DNA of 8,418 nt, taken from positions 1 through 8,418 of the forward strand of contig CANFCA010000035.1 of assembly GCA_947445045.1 (NCBI GenBank), read 5' to 3'. A program made the translations under genes and the position numbers. This document shows, piece after piece, positions 1 through 6,767 of this stretch (its first letter is position 1; each line of letters starts with the position of its first letter). A model generated the notes under the pieces. It saw only the letters and a program-made list of their open reading frames with translations, did no database searches and was not told the DNA's origin. Source of the DNA: Gallionellaceae bacterium (GTDB lineage Bacteria; Pseudomonadota; Gammaproteobacteria; Burkholderiales; Gallionellaceae).

Positions 1-513
1 CCGAATACCATGATGGTTATCACTACTGGTCATGGCGTGAACGGCTTCACGCTGGACCGTGACGTGGGCGATTTCTTCCTGACTCATCCAGATATGAAAA
101 TCCCTGCAGACACACAAGAGTTTGCGATCAGTATGTCTAACCGTCGCTATTGGGAAGAGCCAGTGCAGCGTTACGTTGAAGAGTGCGTAAAGGGCAAGGA
201 CGGTGGTCGTGAAAAGAACTTTAACATGCGTTGGGTCGCTTCTATGGTTGCGGAAGTACATCGTATCCTGACTCGCGGCGGTATCTTCATGTATCCGTTT
301 GACACCAAAGAAGTTGGCAAAGCTGGCAAGCTGCGTCTGTTGTACGAGGCTAATCCGATGTCGTTCATCGTAGAGCAAGCGGGTGGCGTATGTTCTACTG
401 GTCGTGAGCGCATTATGGAATTGCAGCCTACTGGCCTGCATCAGCGTGTGCCGGTGATCTTGGGTTCTAAAAACGAAGTTGACCGCGTAGTCGGTTATCA
501 CAAGGGTAAGTAA
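1..513 (+). CDS. fbp: Class I fructose-1,6-bisphosphatase, C-terminal part (5' end outside window)
   Basis: The enzyme hydrolyses fructose-1,6-bisphosphate to fructose-6-phosphate in the cytosol, for gluconeogenesis and, in autotrophs, the Calvin cycle. The frame is open from base 1 and gives 170 residues, roughly the last half of a family usually about 330-340 long. Recognisable blocks are GFTLD near fragment residue 15, [17 protein letters not shown] near 75-90, and the family signature [12 protein letters not shown] near 109-120, whose Glu (about residue 116, codon 346-348) is a conserved metal ligand. The tail [11 protein letters not shown] is also typical. No frameshift or lost key residue is visible. 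The stop lies 2 bp before purE, so the two are surely co-transcribed. Identity is firm; the start and any promoter are outside the window. Confidence 0.96.
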   Translation, partial: PNTMMVITTGHGVNGFTLDRDVGDFFLTHPDMKIPADTQEFAISMSNRRYWEEPVQRYVEECVKGKDGGREKNFNMRWVASMVAEVHRILTRGGIFMYPFDTKEVGKAGKLRLLYEANPMSFIVEQAGGVCSTGRERIMELQPTGLHQRVPVILGSKNEVDRVVGYHKGK

Positions 514-515
514 AC

Positions 516-1010
516 ATGAGTGCAAAGCCGCTGGTATCCATCATTATGGGTAGTGCCAACGACTGGGAAGTCATGCAGCAGTCCGCGCGTGCCTTGCAGG
601 ACTTTGGTGTGGCATTCGATGCGCGGGTGATTTCCGCTCATCGTTCGCCGGATTTGTTGTTTGACTACATCAAAGAAATGACCATGCAGGGTGTGCAATG
701 CTTCATCGCGGGCGCAGGTGGCGCGGCGCATTTGGCGGGGGTAATTGCGGGTAAAACCACATTACCTGTGCTGGGAGTGCCGATTCCTTCCAAGTATCTC
801 AAGGGTATGGACTCACTGTTGTCTATTGTGCAAATGCCCAAGGGGATTCCTGTTGCGACATTTGCTATTGGCGAGGCGGGCGCGGCAAATGCGGGCTTGT
901 TTGCGGTTTCGATGTTGGCATTGAGTGATGCGACATTAGGGACAAAACTGACTGCATACCGCCAGAAACAGGCGGATGCCATCAAAGCAACGACACTGCC
1001 AGCCCTCTAG
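516..1010 (+). CDS. purE: N5-carboxyaminoimidazole ribonucleotide mutase (PurE, class I)
   Basis: PurE moves the carboxyl group of N5-CAIR to C4 of the imidazole ring, giving CAIR, the substrate of PurC. The 164-residue length is normal for bacterial class I PurE. Visible motifs are MGSANDWEVM at 11-20 (usually GS-x-SDW, so Ser is Asn here), SAHRSP at 40-45 with the catalytic His42, GAGGAAHLAG at about 66-75 (AHLPG in E. coli), and the MPKGIPVATFAIGEAGAANAGL block. The ATG is 2 bp after the fbp stop, with a weak AAGGG ribosome site overlapping the fbp end. The usual neighbour purK is missing; a small membrane protein follows 17 bp downstream. Class I assignment rests on motif resemblance to the E. 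coli enzyme. Confidence 0.96.
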   Translation: MSAKPLVSIIMGSANDWEVMQQSARALQDFGVAFDARVISAHRSPDLLFDYIKEMTMQGVQCFIAGAGGAAHLAGVIAGKTTLPVLGVPIPSKYLKGMDSLLSIVQMPKGIPVATFAIGEAGAANAGLFAVSMLALSDATLGTKLTAYRQKQADAIKATTLPAL

Positions 1011-1027
1011 GGATTTAGGAGAGATTA

Positions 1028-1459
1028 ATGAGCGAAGCGGATCAAATTTCGGAAGCCTATAAATCCAGCAAAACCAAGTGGGTGGTCATTGCCACCGTCA
1101 TTTTGTTCATTGCGTTTGCGTTCAAATTTCTCCTGCCTAAAGGCTTTAGTGATGACCTCACACTTATCGGCAAAGGCAAGCCAGCCGTGGTGTTGGTGCG
1201 TGATAATCAAACTGTACAAAGCCATGAGTTGATTGATGTGATGAACGCGTTGCGTGATCGTTATTCGGCGAAAGTGGAGTTTTTATTAACCGACCATAAC
1301 ACGCCAAAAGGTGAAACGTTTATGGCTGAAAATCAGACTACGCGCGCAACGTTGGTGCTGATGGACGCTCAAGGCAAGAAAGTTAAAATTTTGCGCGCAC
1401 CGCAAACGGAAGCAAGTTTGGCACAAGAGCTCGACACTGTATTAGGGTCGCCGCAATGA
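1028..1459 (+). CDS. Membrane-anchored thioredoxin-fold protein lacking cysteines, function unknown
   Basis: I do not recognise a named family. The 143-residue protein has a short polar N-terminus, one hydrophobic segment at about residues 18-36 ([19 protein letters not shown]), then a soluble domain. The domain's order of elements resembles thioredoxin: strand KPAVVLVRD (51-59), helix about 65-79, strand AKVEFLLTD (81-89), a strand pair around [16 protein letters not shown] (107-122), and a final helix at 127-139. The positions of the CXXC motif and the cis-proline are filled by other residues (NQTVQS near 60-65; AT at 107-108 where PT is usual), and the protein has no cysteine at all. It therefore cannot act as a disulfide oxidoreductase; a scaffold or binding role is an inference. 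A good ribosome site (TAGGAGAG, 1016-1023) precedes the ATG, and the 3' end overlaps purC by ATGA. Confidence 0.85.
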   Translation: MSEADQISEAYKSSKTKWVVIATVILFIAFAFKFLLPKGFSDDLTLIGKGKPAVVLVRDNQTVQSHELIDVMNALRDRYSAKVEFLLTDHNTPKGETFMAENQTTRATLVLMDAQGKKVKILRAPQTEASLAQELDTVLGSPQ

Positions 1460-2340
1460 GTGCTCCCATGTTGCAGTCCGATATTAAAAGTTTGCCCTTG
1501 CTACATCGCGGTAAGGTGCGCGATTTGTATGCGGTGGACGAAAATCATTTGTTGATAGTGCAGACTGATAGGTTGTCTGCATTCGATGTGATTTTGCCCG
1601 ACCCGATTCCGGGTAAAGGCGAAGTACTCACTCGTGTTTCTAATTTTTGGTTTGACAAACTTCAGCACGTTATACCCAATCATTTGAGCGGCATCACACC
1701 CGAATCTGTTGTGAAAGCTGACGAGCAAAATCAAGTGCAAGGTCGTGCGTTCGTCACCAAAAAATTAAAGCCGCTGCCTATCGAAGCTATCGTGCGAGGC
1801 TATTTGGTTGGCTCAGGGTGGAAGGATTATCAGAAGACGGGTGCAGTATGCGGCATTAAATTGCCCGCGGGATTGCGCGAAGCAGAAAAATTGCCCCAGC
1901 CTTTGTTTACGCCTTCTACCAAAGCAGCAGTGGGTGAGCACGATGAGAACATTTCGTTTGCACAGGCTGTCGAGTTGCTAGGAGAAGCGCGAGCTAACGA
2001 AGTGAAAAATGCCACGCTTGCGCTTTATACAAAGGCGGCAAATTATGCTTTAACCAAAGGCATTATCATCGCCGACACCAAATTTGAATTTGGTACGGAT
2101 GAGACAGGAAAAATGTATTTGATTGACGAAGCGTTAACACCCGATTCTTCACGCTTCTGGCCTGCCGATCAATATCAAGTCGGCAGCAATCCACCGAGTT
2201 TCGACAAACAATTTGTACGTGATTGGTTAGAGTCATCTGGCTGGAATAAGTGCGCTCCCGCACCGAATGTGCCGCAAGAAGTGCTGCAAAAAACCACTGA
2301 CAAATATCGTGAGGCGGCTCAACGCCTGATGGGTGCATGA
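1456..2340 (+). CDS. purC: Phosphoribosylaminoimidazole-succinocarboxamide (SAICAR) synthase
   Basis: PurC joins CAIR and aspartate using ATP to form SAICAR, the step directly after PurE. The protein has 294 residues, the longer form also found in yeast and many proteobacteria rather than the about 237-residue E. coli type. Visible elements are the ATP-binding start [11 protein letters not shown] (15-25), [18 protein letters not shown] (38-55), the first family signature [15 protein letters not shown] (106-120), the second signature IADTKFEFG (205-213), and [15 protein letters not shown] (222-236). All expected blocks are in one frame. The start ATG overlaps the stop of the upstream gene (ATGA) and its own stop overlaps the next start in the same way, so translation of the three genes is probably coupled. 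Confidence 0.97.
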   Translation: MSAPMLQSDIKSLPLLHRGKVRDLYAVDENHLLIVQTDRLSAFDVILPDPIPGKGEVLTRVSNFWFDKLQHVIPNHLSGITPESVVKADEQNQVQGRAFVTKKLKPLPIEAIVRGYLVGSGWKDYQKTGAVCGIKLPAGLREAEKLPQPLFTPSTKAAVGEHDENISFAQAVELLGEARANEVKNATLALYTKAANYALTKGIIIADTKFEFGTDETGKMYLIDEALTPDSSRFWPADQYQVGSNPPSFDKQFVRDWLESSGWNKCAPAPNVPQEVLQKTTDKYREAAQRLMGA

Positions 2341-2978
2341 GTTCGACCAATCAACTCATCGAAGGCTTTGCGCGATTTCGAGGTAATCATTTTGCAGCCG
2401 AAGATGTGGTGTATCGTCATCTTGTCGAGCATGGACAAACCCCCAAGTTCTTAATTGTTGGTTGTTGTGACTCACGTGTTGATCCCGCGCTGATTTTTGA
2501 TTGCGCACCTGGCGATTTATTCGTGATTCGCAACGTGGCAAATCTAGTGCCCCCCGCTGAAGATCGAGTAGGTCACCACGGTACGACCGCCGCGCTGGAA
2601 TATGGTGTGCGCATATTGGGCGTGGAGCATATCGTGGTGTTTGGTCATGCACGCTGCGCGGGCATTCAAAATTTGATGCAAACCGGTGGTGCATCTAACC
2701 CCAACTCATTTATTGATGACTGGATGAGCTTAGCTGAGTCGGCGCGTGTCAGCGTCATCGAAGATTTTGCGGATGCGGGAGCAGCGCGGCAACAACGCGA
2801 GTGTGAGCAGCGCGCGGTATTGGTGTCGTTAAATAATTTGCAGACCTTTCCGTGGATTGCTCAACGTGTTGCCGAAGGGAAGCTCAAGTTGCACGGCTGG
2901 TATTTTGAAATAGAAAGCGGACAGTTGTTGGGCTACAACGCTGCTACTCGCCAATTCGAGAAACTACTTGCCAGTTAG
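2337..2978 (+). CDS. Beta-class carbonic anhydrase
   Basis: The enzyme interconverts CO2 and bicarbonate using one zinc ion. The 213-residue protein shows the beta-class metal site: CCDSR with Cys43, Asp45 and Arg47, and GHARC with His104 and Cys107 as the remaining zinc ligands. The conserved stretches [11 protein letters not shown] (59-69) and [12 protein letters not shown] (80-91) lie between them, and [12 protein letters not shown] (186-197) is near the C-terminus. No signal peptide is visible, so it is cytosolic. It starts in an ATGA overlap with purC, which implies coupled expression with the purine genes. A role in supplying bicarbonate for purine carboxylation (PurK) or for carbon fixation is inferred from context. 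Its last 15 bases overlap the convergent DUF4124 gene. Confidence 0.95.
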   Translation: MSSTNQLIEGFARFRGNHFAAEDVVYRHLVEHGQTPKFLIVGCCDSRVDPALIFDCAPGDLFVIRNVANLVPPAEDRVGHHGTTAALEYGVRILGVEHIVVFGHARCAGIQNLMQTGGASNPNSFIDDWMSLAESARVSVIEDFADAGAARQQRECEQRAVLVSLNNLQTFPWIAQRVAEGKLKLHGWYFEIESGQLLGYNAATRQFEKLLAS

Positions 2979-3569
2979 CTCGATGTAACGTGCCTTATCC
3001 GCATCGAAGCGAGCTTCTACAGCCGCTTTTTCTGCCAACGATTTATCAAGATTCTTCTGTAATTTAGCCACCTGTGTTTGTGATAGTTGCAACTCTTCTT
3101 GCAAAGAAACAGGTAGGGGTTTATTCGCTTTAGTGATCTTCGCAGCCTCTTGTTGCAAGTTTAACAAGCCATCATTGGCAATTTTGAGTTGGGATTTGTT
3201 GTTGGTAATTTGTGCTTCAACTTGCTGTAAATTGCGTTTGCGCGCTAAATCGACTTCATCGGCATTACTGTAAGTATTAGTCAGCGTCGCGTCATGGCGC
3301 TTTTGATCGAGCGCTACTTTATCTGCTTCTAATTTCCTTGCGTCAGCCTCTTTCTTGGCGAGACGATCTTCTGCTGACATGATTTCAATTTTCTTTGTCA
3401 CGCGCCCTTTGTCCATTTCAACACGGTCTTTATTAGCATACTCTGGCGGGATACTCTCGCCATAATGTGTTGTCCCTTTATCATCCACCCATTTGTACAT
3501 CTTCGCAGCAGCAGGCAGGCTAAAAGTTGCCCCGAATATGAGTGCGATGAGTAATTTTGATTTATGCAT
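2964..3569 (-). CDS. Secreted DUF4124-domain protein with coiled coil, function unknown
   Basis: The predicted protein has 201 residues. It begins with a signal peptide (MHKSKLLIALIFG, then SLPAAA before KMYKW), so it is exported to the periplasm. A DUF4124-like motif follows at about 23-55 (MYKWVDDKGTTHYGESIPP). The rest is very rich in Lys, Glu, Gln and Ala with long helical coiled-coil stretches at about 66-95 and 107-198, broken by a Pro-containing turn near 151-153. There are no cysteines. The molecular role of this family is unknown to me. I prefer the ATG at 3569 over an in-frame ATG at 3581: the nearer start has GGAG 6 bases upstream and puts the signal peptide right at the N-terminus. 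It overlaps the pyrE stop by 8 bp, so it is probably translated from the pyrE transcript. Confidence 0.88.
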   Translation of the reverse strand: MHKSKLLIALIFGATFSLPAAAKMYKWVDDKGTTHYGESIPPEYANKDRVEMDKGRVTKKIEIMSAEDRLAKKEADARKLEADKVALDQKRHDATLTNTYSNADEVDLARKRNLQQVEAQITNNKSQLKIANDGLLNLQQEAAKITKANKPLPVSLQEELQLSQTQVAKLQKNLDKSLAEKAAVEARFDADKARYIELTGK

Positions 3570-4209
3570 ATTTGACTCCATATTGATCTCGATACAGTTC
3601 CGTTGCGTTCAGATTTTGCACCATTCCGCCCTCGCCCTGCAAATACCCAAGCAAATCATCCAATGTCGCAATTGCTATAACGGGTATCCCATAACTTTGG
3701 TGGACTTCTTGTACAGCGGATAGCTCGCCCTGACCGCGCTCCATTCGATCTAACGCAATGACAACACCGCAAGGCGTTGCCCCGGCTGCACGAATAATCT
3801 CGATGGATTCGCGTACCGAAGTGCCCGCAGAAATCACATCATCAATAATTAACACTTGTCCTTGCAACTTCCCGCCGACCGTGGCTCCCCCTTCACCGTG
3901 ATCTTTGGCTTCTTTGCGGTTGTAGCAATACGGTACGTTACGACCTAACTCAGCTAACGCGATTGCTGCACCCGCTGCGAGTGGAATACCCTTATACGCA
4001 GGGCCAAAAATCATGTCGAAATTTATGCTCGACGACAAAATAGTTTTAGCATAAAAGTCAGATAAATTTTTTAACGATAAACCGTCGTTGAACAATCCCG
4101 CATTAAAAAAATAGGGCGAGAGTCGCCCAGCTTTGGTTTGAAACTCGCCAAAGCACAACACTTTTTGCTGTACGGCGAAGCGGATGAAATCTTGATGTAG
4201 GTCAGACAT
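3562..4209 (-). CDS. pyrE: Orotate phosphoribosyltransferase
   Basis: PyrE transfers the phosphoribosyl group of PRPP to orotate, giving OMP in pyrimidine synthesis. The 215-residue length matches the E. coli type. Visible landmarks are FGEFQTKAGRLSPYFFN (20-36), GPAYKGIPLA (69-78), the flexible catalytic loop KEAKDHGEGG (99-108), and the PRPP-binding motif VLIIDDVISAGTS (119-131). Key residues appear intact. The start at 4209 has no clear Shine-Dalgarno sequence upstream; with the predicted minus-strand transcription start near 4235 the leader would be only about 26 nt. This leaves no room for the leader-peptide attenuator known at E. coli pyrE. The stop overlaps the DUF4124 start. Confidence 0.97.
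   Translation of the reverse strand: MSDLHQDFIRFAVQQKVLCFGEFQTKAGRLSPYFFNAGLFNDGLSLKNLSDFYAKTILSSSINFDMIFGPAYKGIPLAAGAAIALAELGRNVPYCYNRKEAKDHGEGGATVGGKLQGQVLIIDDVISAGTSVRESIEIIRAAGATPCGVVIALDRMERGQGELSAVQEVHQSYGIPVIAIATLDDLLGYLQGEGGMVQNLNATELYRDQYGVKYA
3576..3579 (-). promoter_or_regulatory. Ribosome binding site that decides the DUF4124 start
   Basis: On the minus strand GGAG lies 6 bases before the ATG at 3569-3567. It overlaps the alternative upstream ATG (3581-3579), which itself has only a weak GAG before it. The site lies inside the last codons of pyrE, which fits translational coupling. Confidence 0.6.
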
Positions 4210-4237
4210 AGTAAATGCAATAGGTGGTGATAACAGT

Positions 4238-4253
4238 CGCCATTATAATGGCG
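4238..4253. promoter_or_regulatory. Symmetric divergent promoter between pyrE and xth
   Basis: The 16 bases form a perfect palindrome (CGCCATTA/TAATGGCG). The consensus -10 hexamer TATAAT is readable on the plus strand at 4244-4249 and on the minus strand at 4247-4242. Predicted starts are near 4256 toward xth (22-nt leader to 4278) and near 4235 toward pyrE (26-nt leader to 4209). Matching -35 boxes are poor: TAGGTG at 4221-4226 for plus, and CTCAGA at 4270-4265 for minus, each with 17-bp spacing. The palindrome could instead, or also, be an operator for a dimeric repressor. Confidence 0.55.
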
Positions 4254-4277
4254 CGTCGCCAATCTCTGAGAATTTTC

Positions 4278-5045
4278 ATGCGCATTATTACAATCAACTT
4301 AAATGGCATTCGTTCCGCTGCAAACAAAGGCTTTTATGAATGGATGGCAGAACAAGATGCCGACATCGTCTGCTTGCAAGAACTCAAAGCACAAGCCGCT
4401 GACATGACCGAGCAAATGCTTGTGCCGCATGGCTATTACGGCTATTTTCATTACGCGGAAAAAAAAGGCTACAGTGGCGTTGGTATCTATTGTCGAACAA
4501 AACCTAAACTCGTCGCGGTAGGCTTGGGCATAGCAGAATTCGATACAGAGGGGCGTTACCTACAAGCGGACTTTGCTGATTTCAGCGTAGTGTCTTTGTA
4601 CTTGCCCTCAGGCTCAAGCGGAGAAGAGCGGCAGGCGGTGAAATTCAAATTTCTGGATGCGTTTATGCCGCACATGTGTGAACTTAAAGCCAGCGGACGT
4701 GAAGTCATTGTGTGTGGCGATTGGAATATCGCGCATCGGGAAATTGACTTGAAAAACTGGCGCGGCAATAAAAAAAATTCAGGATTCTTGCCGGAAGAGC
4801 GAGCTTGGCTGACCACGCTATTTGATGAAGTAGGCTTTGTGGATGTGTTCCGCCAACTGCATCCTGAGTTGGAAGCTTACACCTGGTGGTCAAATCGCGG
4901 CCAAGCTTGGGCGAAAGATGTGGGTTGGCGGATTGACTATCAAATTGCCACGTCTGTTATAGCGCAACGAGCAACAGCAGCAGGAATTTACAAGGCGCAA
5001 CGATTTTCAGATCACGCGCCGCTGTTGATTGATTATAAAGATTAG
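4278..5045 (+). CDS. xth: Exodeoxyribonuclease III (AP endonuclease, ExoA/Xth type)
   Basis: This DNA repair enzyme cuts at abasic sites and degrades 3' ends in duplex DNA. The 255-residue protein is a complete EEP-fold nuclease of normal length. Metal and catalytic residues are visible: Asn8 (NLNG), Glu35 (LQELKAQ), Tyr109 (LYLPSG), Asp148 and Asn150 (CGDWN), Asp220 (GWRIDY), and Asp245/His246 (SDHAPL). I chose the ATG at 4278 because the family begins MRIIT-x-N-x-NGIRSA. In-frame ATGs at 4224 and 4248 lie upstream of, or within, the likely -10 box and add an unrelated leader. A weak GAG (4268-4270) is the only ribosome site. The gene is divergent from pyrE. Its TAG stop overlaps the TAA of the convergent rhodanese gene by 4 bp. 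Confidence 0.96.
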   Translation: MRIITINLNGIRSAANKGFYEWMAEQDADIVCLQELKAQAADMTEQMLVPHGYYGYFHYAEKKGYSGVGIYCRTKPKLVAVGLGIAEFDTEGRYLQADFADFSVVSLYLPSGSSGEERQAVKFKFLDAFMPHMCELKASGREVIVCGDWNIAHREIDLKNWRGNKKNSGFLPEERAWLTTLFDEVGFVDVFRQLHPELEAYTWWSNRGQAWAKDVGWRIDYQIATSVIAQRATAAGIYKAQRFSDHAPLLIDYKD

Positions 5046-5494
5046 CTTTGTATCCAAGGTAATTTCGCGATTCGCCAACCATTCATTGCGTTGCGATGCT
5101 GGTCAGTATTTTTATCACCTTCAAAACCTTCTAGTACGTTATAGCAGTCAGCATAGCCAGCTTGAGTTGCAAGAATTGCAGCTAAAGATGAGCGAGCGCC
5201 GCTACGACAAATAAACAACACCAGCACTTCTTTTTCTACTTGTTGTTCGAGCTGAGCCAGAAAATGTGGATTGGGCTTCATTCCCGGATAGGTCGCCCAT
5301 TCGATTTCAACGGCGTTCGGTATGCGTCCCACCCAGTCCAATTCAGCGCGACAACGCACATCTACCAGCTTGGCTCCTGGAGCCGATTGCATGATGGTGT
5401 AAGCCTCTTCGGGATATAACACGCCCTCGTAAGATAACTGCAATTCTTTGGCGCGTTGTTGTGCGGCTTCTAAAATGGTGGTGATTTTCCCCAT
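5042..5494 (-). CDS. Single-domain rhodanese-like sulfurtransferase
   Basis: The 150-residue protein is one rhodanese domain with a helical N-terminal extension of about 25 residues. Typical parts are AKLVDVRCRAELDWVGRIPNAVEIEW (41-66), the active-site loop CRSGAR (96-101) with Cys96 as the expected persulfide-forming residue, the helix SSLAAILATQAGY, and VLEGFEGD (120-127). The six-residue loop is of the sulfurtransferase type rather than the longer phosphatase type. No signal peptide is present, so it should be cytosolic. The sulfur acceptor cannot be told from sequence. The start at 5494 has AAGGAA just upstream (5503-5498). It is divergent from the CDF gene and convergent with xth, so it is probably a single-gene transcript. 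Confidence 0.93.
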   Translation of the reverse strand: MGKITTILEAAQQRAKELQLSYEGVLYPEEAYTIMQSAPGAKLVDVRCRAELDWVGRIPNAVEIEWATYPGMKPNPHFLAQLEQQVEKEVLVLFICRSGARSSLAAILATQAGYADCYNVLEGFEGDKNTDQHRNAMNGWRIAKLPWIQS

Positions 5495-5521
5495 GATTTC
5501 CTTTTTTACGTGAGTGTGGGT

Positions 5522-5550
5522 TTAACGGATTTGCTGAAGAATGTTATTCT
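5522..5550 (+). promoter_or_regulatory. Possible sigma-70 promoter of the CDF transporter gene
   Basis: TTAACG (5522-5527) and TATTCT (5545-5550) are separated by 17 bp, each matching 4 of 6 consensus bases. A start near 5557 would give a 26-nt leader to the ATG at 5583 and would exclude the in-frame ATG at 5541. The match is weak and the 88-bp intergenic region contains no better candidate that I can see. Confidence 0.25.
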
Positions 5551-5582
5551 GCCATACACAGTTGCATATTAGCCTAATCGAC

Positions 5583-6767
5583 ATGAAAAATCACAGCCAC
5601 TCACATTCTAACCACTCACCTAAGGAGGTATTTGAGCCCGCGAATCCTGAACGTTTTGCCGCTGCGCAAAAAAGCACCTGGGTAAGTATAGGCATCAATT
5701 TGGTATTGACGTTTTTGCAAATTGTGGGCGGATTTTTTGCGCATTCACAAGCGTTAATGGCGGATGGTTTACATTCGCTGTCCGATTTATTTTCCGATGT
5801 GCTGGTGTTGTTCGCAAATCGCCATGGAAATGCCCATGCGGATGCGAATCACCCTTATGGCCATGCGCGTTTTGAAACAGCTGCAACACTTGTTTTGGGT
5901 GTGTTTTTGGCAGTATTAGGCATAGGCTTGCTGGTTGCCGCAGCGATGCGTTTGCAAAATCCTAGCGCAGTGCAAGCCGTTAATCCTTTGGCACTTGGCA
6001 TCGGATTGGTCGCGCTAATCGCTAAAGAAAGCATGTTCCGCTATATGTTGGCTGTGGCAAAACGCGTTCGTTCGCAAATGCTGGTGGCAAACGCTTGGCA
6101 TGCACGTTCTGATGCCGCGTCGTCATTGGTTGTGCTGGTTGGCGTAGCAGGTAACTTACTTGGTTACACTTTTTTGGATTTGGTCGCAGCGGCAGTGGTC
6201 GGCGTTATGATTGCCCACATGGGTAGCAAGCTCGCCATCGAAGCCATGGCGGAACTGATTGATACAGGGCTTGACGAAGAAGAAGTTGAGGCAATTAAGC
6301 AAACGCTGCTCAATACTCACGGTGTGCGTAGCGTACATGAGCTGCGCACACGAAAAATGGCTGACAACGCTCTGGTCGATGCACATGTCATTGTCGATCC
6401 GAAAATCAGCGTTTCCGAAGGCCACTATATTGCTGAATCTGCGCGTTATGCAGTGCTAAAGAACCATCACGTGCTGGATGTGATGGTACACATTGACCCA
6501 GAAGATGACATGCAATCAAAACCTAATGCACATTTGCCCAGTCGCCCAAAACTATTGGCGCATTTGGCTGAACGACTGGGCGGCGTAGACTTGGCGAACT
6601 ATCGTGTGGTGTTTCACTATCTTGATGGCAAAGTTGATGCTGATATATATGTAACTCAACAGCAAGCCCAACAAGCAAGTGAATTGCAAGAGGGCTGTGA
6701 TGCTTTAGTAAAGAATGATGAGCTTTTTAGAACTGTTCAACTTCATTTGAGTTACGCGCAAAATTAA
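5583..6767 (+). CDS. CDF-family divalent metal cation exporter with tandem C-terminal domains
   Basis: Cation diffusion facilitators export Zn, Fe, Co, Cd or Mn from the cytosol by proton antiport, as dimers. From the ATG at 5583 the protein has 394 residues, against about 290-320 for simple members. A His-rich start (MKNHSHSHSNHS) precedes about six membrane helices between residues 33 and 215. The transport site reads HSLSD in the second helix (His64, Asp68) and HARSD in the fifth (His173, Asp177), an HD-HD pattern linked to zinc in better-known members. HPYGH (90-94) is also typical. The cytosolic domain (about 232-306) keeps likely metal ligands His252, His268, His281, His303 and Asp305. 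Residues about 324-392 repeat the same strand/helix order without those histidines. The start is chosen over 5541 because the extra residues are unlike the family; its ribosome site is weak. Confidence 0.93.
   Translation: MKNHSHSHSNHSPKEVFEPANPERFAAAQKSTWVSIGINLVLTFLQIVGGFFAHSQALMADGLHSLSDLFSDVLVLFANRHGNAHADANHPYGHARFETAATLVLGVFLAVLGIGLLVAAAMRLQNPSAVQAVNPLALGIGLVALIAKESMFRYMLAVAKRVRSQMLVANAWHARSDAASSLVVLVGVAGNLLGYTFLDLVAAAVVGVMIAHMGSKLAIEAMAELIDTGLDEEEVEAIKQTLLNTHGVRSVHELRTRKMADNALVDAHVIVDPKISVSEGHYIAESARYAVLKNHHVLDVMVHIDPEDDMQSKPNAHLPSRPKLLAHLAERLGGVDLANYRVVFHYLDGKVDADIYVTQQQAQQASELQEGCDALVKNDELFRTVQLHLSYAQN
5621..5629 (+). other. Perfect anti-Shine-Dalgarno complement inside the CDF coding sequence
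   Basis: TAAGGAGGT, fully complementary to the 3' end of bacterial 16S rRNA, covers codons 13-16 of the CDF gene, just after its His-rich leader codons. No in-frame start codon lies within the usual spacing. The nearest candidate, TTG at 5632, opens only a 17-codon out-of-frame reading frame ending at 5685. It may slow ribosomes or be chance. Confidence 0.4.

Noticed and set aside
665..985. 106-codon open frame on the minus strand opposite purE
   Set aside because: Antisense shadow of a conserved enzyme, with no family features.
1028..1459. The gene between purE and purC as a diverged or truncated PurK
   Set aside because: It has no ATP-grasp motifs, is far too short, has a membrane helix, and is complete with its own ribosome site.
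2356..2694. 112-codon open frame on the minus strand opposite the carbonic anhydrase gene
   Set aside because: It is the antisense of a confidently identified gene, with no recognisable domain and a composition typical of a shadow frame.
2976..3031. Possible terminator hairpin for the carbonic anhydrase operon inside the DUF4124 gene
   Set aside because: Several competing short stems (TCGATG/CATCGA, AGCTCG/CGAGCT) exist, but none sits directly before the T5 run at 3027-3031.
4224..4277. In-frame upstream starts for xth at 4224 and 4248
   Set aside because: They lie before or within the likely -10 box, and the added residues are unlike the family, which begins with MRIIT-x-N-x-NGIRSA at 4278.
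5541..5582. In-frame upstream start for the CDF gene at 5541
   Set aside because: The extra 14 residues do not resemble CDF N-termini, and the ATG lies in the region that best fits a promoter. The His-rich start at 5583 is typical, although its ribosome site is weak.
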